A stretch of 10,517 nucleotides of DNA from JANPEZ01 sp031423155 (lineage in GTDB: Bacteria; Actinomycetota; UBA4738; HRBIN12), in the NCBI GenBank assembly GCA_031423155.1, contig JANPEZ010000021.1, positions 1 through 10,517 of the forward strand, given 5' to 3'. The position numbers were made by a program, and so were the translations under genes. Position 1 is the first letter of the stretch. Each line of letters begins with the position of its first letter. Below are positions 6,346 to 10,517 of this stretch, in pieces. A model generated the notes under the pieces. It saw only the letters and a program-made list of their open reading frames with translations, was not told the DNA's origin and made no database searches.

Positions 6346-6430
6346 GAGCGGTTTCCCTGAAGAGTAAGAACGGGTGGGGTGCGGGGTCCCACCTTACCAA
6401 GCCACCTGCTTGAGGGGTTGGAGGTTCCCG

Positions 6431-6436
6431 TAGGCT
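6431..6436 (+). promoter_or_regulatory. Candidate -10 box of the YfhO-like gene (leaderless)
   Basis: TAGGCT lies eight bases before the ATG at 6445 and there is no Shine-Dalgarno sequence between them. The same hexamer occupies a similar place before the GNAT gene (10011-10016). The 99-base divergent region 6346-6444 also holds two small hairpins, GGTGGG/CCCACC (6373-6393, 9-base loop) and CAAGC/GCTTG (6398-6412), of unknown role. Confidence 0.4.
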
Positions 6437-6444
6437 TTCGCGCC

Positions 6445-8910
6445 ATGAGCGCCACCATCGAGCAGTCCGCGATAGGCCCAGATCGGGCCGAAACCCCAGG
6501 TCAGGTGGCTCGCGGGCTACGGCTGCTTGCCGTGATCGCAGGCCCGGCTCTCATAGTTCTATCTGTGATCATCGCGCTGCGCGGGTTCGTGCTTACTCCA
6601 AGCCTGACGAATCAGCATCCGGACATCCTTGCGTTCTGGCTCCCACGGTTCTCGTTCCTGGGCCGCTCGCTCTCGTCGGGACACGTGCCTCTCTGGAATC
6701 CGTTCGAGTTCACCGGCGCGCGCTTCGCCGCGGATCCTCAGGGTGGATGGCTGTACCTGCCGGCGATGGCGTTCTTCTCCTGGCTCTCGCCCGGAGCGGC
6801 GATGCGGGCGTTCATCGCGTTCAACCCGATGCTGGCGGGGCTCGGGCTCTACGCGTTCTTGAGGAAGGACTCGCTGCATCGCGCGGCAGCCACCGCCGCA
6901 GGCCTCTCGCTGGCGATGATCATGTCGGCCTCGGTCATCGCCATCTCGATGCCGTTCGCGGGGACCCTCGCGTGGACCCCTCTGGTGCTTCTCGGAGCTT
7001 CGGGGTACCGGCAGTCGCTGCTGCTGTCGCGAAGGCTCATGTGGCTCGCGCTCGCCGCGTTGGCCTGGTCGCAGGTCGCGAGTGCCCACATGTCCCACGG
7101 ACTGACGATATGCACCCTGCTGGTGACCGCGTACGTTCTGGCGGGCGCGATCGGATCCGTGCGCGCGGGCCAGCTCTCTTGGCAACGCGCCGCCGCGCGC
7201 GCCGCAGGGTTCATCGCATTCCTGCCTCTGGCATCGCTGGCGGTGCTTCTGCCTCACCTCGACTACATAGGGACATCGAGCCTGGGCTCGGGCTACAACG
7301 CAGTGCTCCTTCCGTTGCAGCGGGCGGCGGGGATCCAGGAGAGGGCGATCAGCACGAACGGCGTTTGGAGCTCATGGCCGATCGCGTTCGCCTCCGCGCC
7401 GGGCGCGTACGCGGGCGCTACGATCCTGCTCGCTTCGCTGCTAGCCCTCCGCTCGCGCACGCACCGGATGCTCGTGTGGGCCTTCGGAGGCTCGCTCGTG
7501 CTGGTCTACATCCTGATGCTCAACGTACTGGTCACCGCCGGGTGGTTCCGGACGATCATCTTGGAACTGCCCTACGGCGACGTCTACCTGCACAACCCCG
7601 GGCGTCTTCGCTACCTGGCGATGGTCGCGATCCCGGTACTGGGCGGAGTCGGCATCCAGGGGCTCATCGAACGCCCTATGAGCAGGATCGAGGCCCGAAA
7701 GTGGCTGGGCGCTGGGGTTGGCCTCTTCCTGTTCCTGCCCCTTGTCGCCGGCGCGCACCCGATCCGATTCCTGCTCGTGGCCGTCGCCATGGCCGCGGCG
7801 GTCCCGGCGTTGCTGGCACTGGCGGGCGGGCGCCGAGGAGCGCTGTTGGCTGTGGTCGGCGTGCTGGCGGTGGAGCTGATGGCGGGAGCGCTCTGGTCCC
7901 AGGCCTACACCGGAGGCACCACCCACGTCGGTTTGGAAAGTGGCGAGCATCCCAACCTGATCCCCCAACCGCTGCGATGGCCGAACGTTCCCGAGGCCGA
8001 CTTCCTCGAACCGAATCGCTTCGTCGACATCCTTCGGGGTCAGCCCGATCGATACCTAACGTGGGTCCAGCCCGCAGCGAACTTCGAGAAGGGCTATCTG
8101 TTCACCCAGCGTCCCGTCGACTGGCCGGCTCTGCAGATGGAGAGAGGAACCCTCTTCGGCATCTCAGACGTGTTGGGCTACAACCCGGTTCAGCCGATCA
8201 GGTATTGGGCGTACATCAGGGCGACCAATCCCAACTCCGTCTATTACAACGCCTCGATCATCACCGAGCCCTCGCTGCAGGACATCCGTCTGCTCGGAGT
8301 GCGGTACCTGATCCTGCCCCACGGCCACGACCCCACGGTTCCGGGTCGAGTCGTCGCGACGCAAGACGGCTACGACATGATCGAGGTCCTCGGATGGCAA
8401 CCCCGAGCCTCTGTCGTCCCCTCCTGGACCGTGGAACCCGACCCGGCGGCGGCTCTGAAGGCCGTTCTGCAACCGGACTTCGACCCGGGCCGTACCGCGG
8501 TTCTTGAGCAGAACCCTCCTATCACGCAGGTACCGGGAGCGCTTCCGGGGACCGTCACCTACACCGAGTCAGGCCCGGAGAACGTTCGGATGCAGGTGCA
8601 CGCGAACGCTCCCTCGTTGGTGGTAGTCCGCAACAACGACGGAAGCGGTTGGAACGCAACGGTCGACGGCAAGCCCACTCCCGTCCTGGAAACCGACGCC
8701 TTTCGCCAGGGGATCCCGGTCTCCGCGGGCGACCACGAGGTCCGACCCCTCGATAGGCCGAGGCATCAAAGCAAGCGCACTCGTTTGGTCTCTGCTAGTT
8801 CTGGCCCTAGTGGGGGCTCTGGCTCGGGAGCGTCGCCCTCGGAAGCAGACCTAACGGCCCGGGCGCCCTCAGACCTTCCCCGCCACCTACGCGCTCGCTC
8901 TTCGACGTAG
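6445..8910 (+). CDS. YfhO-like (GT-C type) multi-spanning membrane protein, C-terminus apparently frameshifted
   Basis: ATG 6445 is chosen over an in-frame GTG at 6379, whose 22 extra residues show no family features. From the ATG: TM1 about 27-50, then an outer loop NQHPDILAFW (57-65) and PLWNPFEFTGARFAADPQGG (82-101), the pattern of YfhO/GT-C glycosyltransferase-like proteins, then about ten more hydrophobic spans to about residue 495. A soluble C-terminal part ends VVVRNNDGSGWNATVDGK...AFRQGIPVSAGDHEV, the beta domain usual in these proteins. After V766 the open frame turns into low-complexity Ser/Gly/Pro/Arg sequence to a stop at 8910, overlapping prfB by 24 bases. The +1 frame from 8741 instead reads SDPSIGRGIKAS, a hydrophobic helix ALVWSLLVLALVGALA and a basic tail RERRPRKQT with stop at 8852-8854, the ending expected for the family. 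YfhO-like proteins are thought to add sugars to cell-envelope polymers using lipid-linked donors; the substrate is unknown. Confidence 0.8.
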   Translation: MSATIEQSAIGPDRAETPGQVARGLRLLAVIAGPALIVLSVIIALRGFVLTPSLTNQHPDILAFWLPRFSFLGRSLSSGHVPLWNPFEFTGARFAADPQGGWLYLPAMAFFSWLSPGAAMRAFIAFNPMLAGLGLYAFLRKDSLHRAAATAAGLSLAMIMSASVIAISMPFAGTLAWTPLVLLGASGYRQSLLLSRRLMWLALAALAWSQVASAHMSHGLTICTLLVTAYVLAGAIGSVRAGQLSWQRAAARAAGFIAFLPLASLAVLLPHLDYIGTSSLGSGYNAVLLPLQRAAGIQERAISTNGVWSSWPIAFASAPGAYAGATILLASLLALRSRTHRMLVWAFGGSLVLVYILMLNVLVTAGWFRTIILELPYGDVYLHNPGRLRYLAMVAIPVLGGVGIQGLIERPMSRIEARKWLGAGVGLFLFLPLVAGAHPIRFLLVAVAMAAAVPALLALAGGRRGALLAVVGVLAVELMAGALWSQAYTGGTTHVGLESGEHPNLIPQPLRWPNVPEADFLEPNRFVDILRGQPDRYLTWVQPAANFEKGYLFTQRPVDWPALQMERGTLFGISDVLGYNPVQPIRYWAYIRATNPNSVYYNASIITEPSLQDIRLLGVRYLILPHGHDPTVPGRVVATQDGYDMIEVLGWQPRASVVPSWTVEPDPAAALKAVLQPDFDPGRTAVLEQNPPITQVPGALPGTVTYTESGPENVRMQVHANAPSLVVVRNNDGSGWNATVDGKPTPVLETDAFRQGIPVSAGDHEVRPLDRPRHQSKRTRLVSASSGPSGGSGSGASPSEADLTARAPSDLPRHLRARSST

Positions 8911-9991
8911 TTCCGCCTCGATGAACTTCTCCAGGTCGCCGTCGAGGACCTTCTCGGGGTCGCCCACCTCGGCCTCGGTTCTGTGGTCTTTGACCATCTG
9001 ATACGGGGCCAGGACGTAGGAACGGATCTGCGAGCCGAAGTCGACAGCCTTGCGCTCTCCTCGCAGGTTCTCGATCTTCTCGGCGTGCTGCTCGCGGGCC
9101 AGCTCTGCAAGACGCGACTTCAGGATGCGCATGGCGACCGCTTTGTTCTGCAGCTGCGAGCGTTCGTTCTGGCAAGCGGCTTGCAGTCCGGTAGGGATGT
9201 GTGTGATGCGCACGGCCGAGTCGGTGGTGTTCACGGACTGGCCGCCGGGGCCACTGGAGCGGTACACGTCGATCCGCAGGTCATCGGGCGGGATCTCGAT
9301 GTCGTCTTGGCTCGACTCGTCCAGCAGCGGGATGACGTCCAGCGATGCGAAGGATGTATGCCGGCGCTTCTGGGCGTCGAAGGGGCTGATGCGGACCAGG
9401 CGGTGCACTCCCCTCTCGGCCGAGAGCAGGCCGTAGGCGTTGGTGCCGCGGAGCTGGAAGGTTGCCGACTTGATGCCGGCTTCCTCGCCGGGATGGACCT
9501 CGTCCAGTTCCAGCTCGAAGCCCTCGCGCTCGGCCCAGCGGGTGTACATGCGGAGCAGCATCAGCGCCCAGTCCTGGGATTCGGTTCCGCCGGCGCCGGC
9601 GTTGATGGTCCCGATGGCTTCGTTGTCGTCGTACTCGCCCGACAGCAACGCCGCCAGCTCGAGCTTGTCCATCTGCGATTCGAGGGCCTTGACGGACGCC
9701 GCCAGTTCCGCTGCGAGGTCGGCGTCCGCTTCGTCGGCGAGGAGTTCATCCATGGCGCGGGCGTCCTCGATGCGCCCGATGAAGCCGTCGTAGCGGTCGA
9801 CCTCTGACTTGGCGCGAGAGAGTCTGGAGGTGATCTCCCTGCCGCGGTTCGGGTCCTCCCAGAGCGAGGGGTCGGAGGCCTGCTTCTCCAGGTCGGCTAG
9901 CTGCGAGCGTTTGCCGTCGACGTCAAAGGAACTCCTTGGCGGCAAGGACCCGCTCGGAGAGCCTGTCGAGTCGTTCGGTGAAGTCGCTCAT
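8887..9991 (-). CDS. prfB: Peptide chain release factor 2 (RF2), made by programmed +1 frameshift
   Basis: The gene starts at ATG 9991 and reads 22 codons (MSDFTERLDRLSERV...KEFL) to an in-frame TGA at 9925-9923. After a +1 shift it continues from GAC (9924) as DVDGKRSQLADLEKQ to TAG at 8887, giving 367 residues. The GTG-type start at 9945 seen without the shift would add the out-of-frame MPPRSSF and lose the real N-terminus. RF2 motifs: SPF stop-codon reader at 202-204 (RISPFDAQKRRHTSFAS) and GGQ hydrolysis motif at 249-251 (SSGPGGQSVNTTDSAV), almost the same positions as E. coli RF2. It releases peptides at UGA and UAA, and the internal UGA lets RF2 repress its own synthesis. Its start lies 31 bases from the divergent GNAT gene, and its own -10 candidate is TACACT (10006-10001). 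Confidence 0.97.
9922..9937 (-). promoter_or_regulatory. prfB programmed frameshift site
   Basis: The minus strand reads AAGGAG-TTC-CTT-TGA-C. The Shine-Dalgarno-like AAGGAG (9937-9932) lies three bases before the CTT slip codon (9928-9926), which is followed by the in-frame stop TGA (9925-9923) and a C that makes it a weak UGAC stop. The E. coli prfB site has the same arrangement (AGGGGG, three bases, CTT TGA C). Confidence 0.96.
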
Positions 9992-10000
9992 GACCCGCCG

Positions 10001-10016
10001 AGTGTAACGGTAGGCT
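10001..10016. promoter_or_regulatory. Back-to-back -10 boxes for prfB (-) and GNAT gene (+)
   Basis: TACACT on the minus strand (10006-10001) lies nine bases before the prfB ATG, and TAGGCT on the plus strand (10011-10016) lies six bases before the GNAT GTG. Only 31 bases separate the two start codons, so each -35 region must fall within or next to the other gene. No strong Shine-Dalgarno sequence precedes either start, which fits leaderless or near-leaderless transcripts. Confidence 0.45.
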
Positions 10017-10022
10017 TCGGCC

Positions 10023-10472
10023 GTGATCAGAGAGCTGAGGCCCGAAGACGCCGAAACCTGCGACGCGATCATCGCGAGCCTGCCCGACTGGTTCGGCAAC
10101 GCGCAGGGTCTTCGCGATTGCGCCGAAGCAGTCAGGAGCCACAGCGGCTTCGTCTCGGAGGAAGGCGACGAGGTCGTCGCCTTCCTGACCTACAACTTCC
10201 CCCGGCCCACGTCTGCCGAGATCACGTGGATGGCGGTACGGGCCGATCGTCGCCGGGGCGGCCACGGACGCGAAATGATCGCAGCCTTCGAGGAGGCTGC
10301 GCGAGCCGAAGGCGCTCGCCTGTTTCTCGTGAAGACGTTGTCCGACCTGGACCCCGACCCGGGCTATCTGGAGACGCTGGCCTTCTACGAAGCTATGGGC
10401 TTCATCCCCGCAACGAATCTGGACATCTGGGGATCGGAGAACCTGGCGCTGCTGTTGGTCAAACCGGCGTAG
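10023..10472 (+). CDS. GNAT-family N-acetyltransferase
   Basis: 149 residues from GTG 10023 (IRELRPEDAETCDAIIASL...), the first start after the likely -10 box. The GNAT fold is visible: an N-terminal strand-helix, strand DEVVAFLTYNF (49-59), strand EITWMAVRADRRR leading into the acetyl-CoA pyrophosphate-binding loop R77-R-G-G-H-G82 (R-x-x-G-x-G), then helix REMIAAFEEAARAEGA, strand RLFLVKTL and the late FYEAMGF motif (121-127). It transfers acetyl groups from acetyl-CoA to an amine; the acceptor cannot be told. It sits between the convergent secA tail (6 bases beyond its stop) and divergent prfB, and nothing ties it functionally to either. RimI-like activity on a ribosomal protein is possible but unsupported. 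Confidence 0.9.
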   Translation: MIRELRPEDAETCDAIIASLPDWFGNAQGLRDCAEAVRSHSGFVSEEGDEVVAFLTYNFPRPTSAEITWMAVRADRRRGGHGREMIAAFEEAARAEGARLFLVKTLSDLDPDPGYLETLAFYEAMGFIPATNLDIWGSENLALLLVKPA

Positions 10473-10478
10473 GCCGCC

Positions 10479-10517
10479 TCAGACCTCGAGGCCGTGGCAC
10501 TTCTTGTACTTCTTGCC
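10479..10517 (-). CDS. secA: SecA C-terminal zinc-binding tail (gene runs off the window)
   Basis: Only the last 12 codons are present. The minus strand reads GKKYKKCHGLEV followed by TGA (10481-10479). GKKYKKCHG is the end of the SecA metal-binding motif C-x-C-G-S-G-K-K-(Y/F)-K-x-C-(H/C)-G, which binds zinc and contacts SecB or ribosomes. secA directly upstream of prfB is a common bacterial order, which strengthens the call. A few other proteins carry the same zinc tail (SEC-C domains), so the identity rests on the tail plus gene order. Confidence 0.8.
   Translation of the reverse strand, partial: GKKYKKCHGLEV

Noticed and set aside
6747..8507. 586-aa plus-strand open frame inside the YfhO-like gene
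   Set aside because: Arg/Gly/Ala-rich with no hydrophobic spans, in the +2 frame of a convincing multi-spanning membrane protein.
8855..8886. Possible terminator between the YfhO-like gene and prfB
   Set aside because: Only short GGGCGCC/GGCCCGGGC self-complementary bits and no T run; too weak to call.
8983..9807. 274-aa plus-strand open frame opposite prfB
   Set aside because: Antisense shadow; RF2 on the other strand has intact SPF and GGQ motifs.
9887..9945. RF2 beginning at 9945 with MPPRSSF
   Set aside because: Those residues are the out-of-frame reading of the slip-site region; the ATG at 9991 with the CTT TGA C shift gives the normal RF2 N-terminus.
1..10517. Mobile elements, CRISPR arrays, toxin-antitoxin or defence genes
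   Set aside because: No transposase or integrase motif, no target-site repeats and no regularly spaced repeats. All sizeable gene-free stretches are accounted for by the tmRNA or short promoter regions.

Overview
GC-rich chromosomal DNA, most likely from an actinobacterium, perhaps a deep-branching uncultured lineage. Three things point there: the minus-strand order secA - prfB - ftsE - ftsX - smpB (as in Mycobacterium, from memory), strong G/C preference at third codon positions with GTG and TTG starts, and several genes whose putative -10 box lies only 6-9 bases before the start codon (leaderless transcripts). This affiliation is inferred from gene order and style, not from a tree.

Layout. 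2-1006 (+): 3' part of a GcvT-family aminomethyltransferase paralogue. 1037-2959 (+): membrane-anchored alkaline-phosphatase-superfamily enzyme whose active-site motifs appear circularly permuted. 2961-2991: a hairpin terminator between convergent transcripts. 2996-3339 (-): tmRNA (ssrA) with tag AEDNYALAA. 3416-3700 (-): small dimeric alpha/beta-barrel (ABM-like) protein, divergent from a MarR-family regulator (3800-4285, +) across a 99-base region holding a perfect palindrome and two overlapping promoters. 4282-4749 (-) smpB, 4759-5667 (-) ftsX and 5668-6345 (-) ftsE form a tight operon. 6445-8910 (+): large YfhO-like (GT-C type) membrane protein with an apparent frameshift near its C-terminus. 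8887-9991 (-): prfB (RF2) with a classical programmed +1 frameshift site. 10023-10472 (+): GNAT acetyltransferase. 10479-10517 (-): last codons of secA (zinc-binding tail).

The minus strand carries a housekeeping block: protein export (secA), termination (prfB), division and peptidoglycan-hydrolase control (ftsEX) and ribosome rescue (smpB with its RNA partner ssrA). Plus-strand genes (GNAT, YfhO-like, MarR) are slotted into its gaps. No mobile element, tRNA, CRISPR array or defence system was seen. The most unusual items are the permuted phosphatase, the disrupted C-terminus of the YfhO-like gene, and the MarR/ABM control region.
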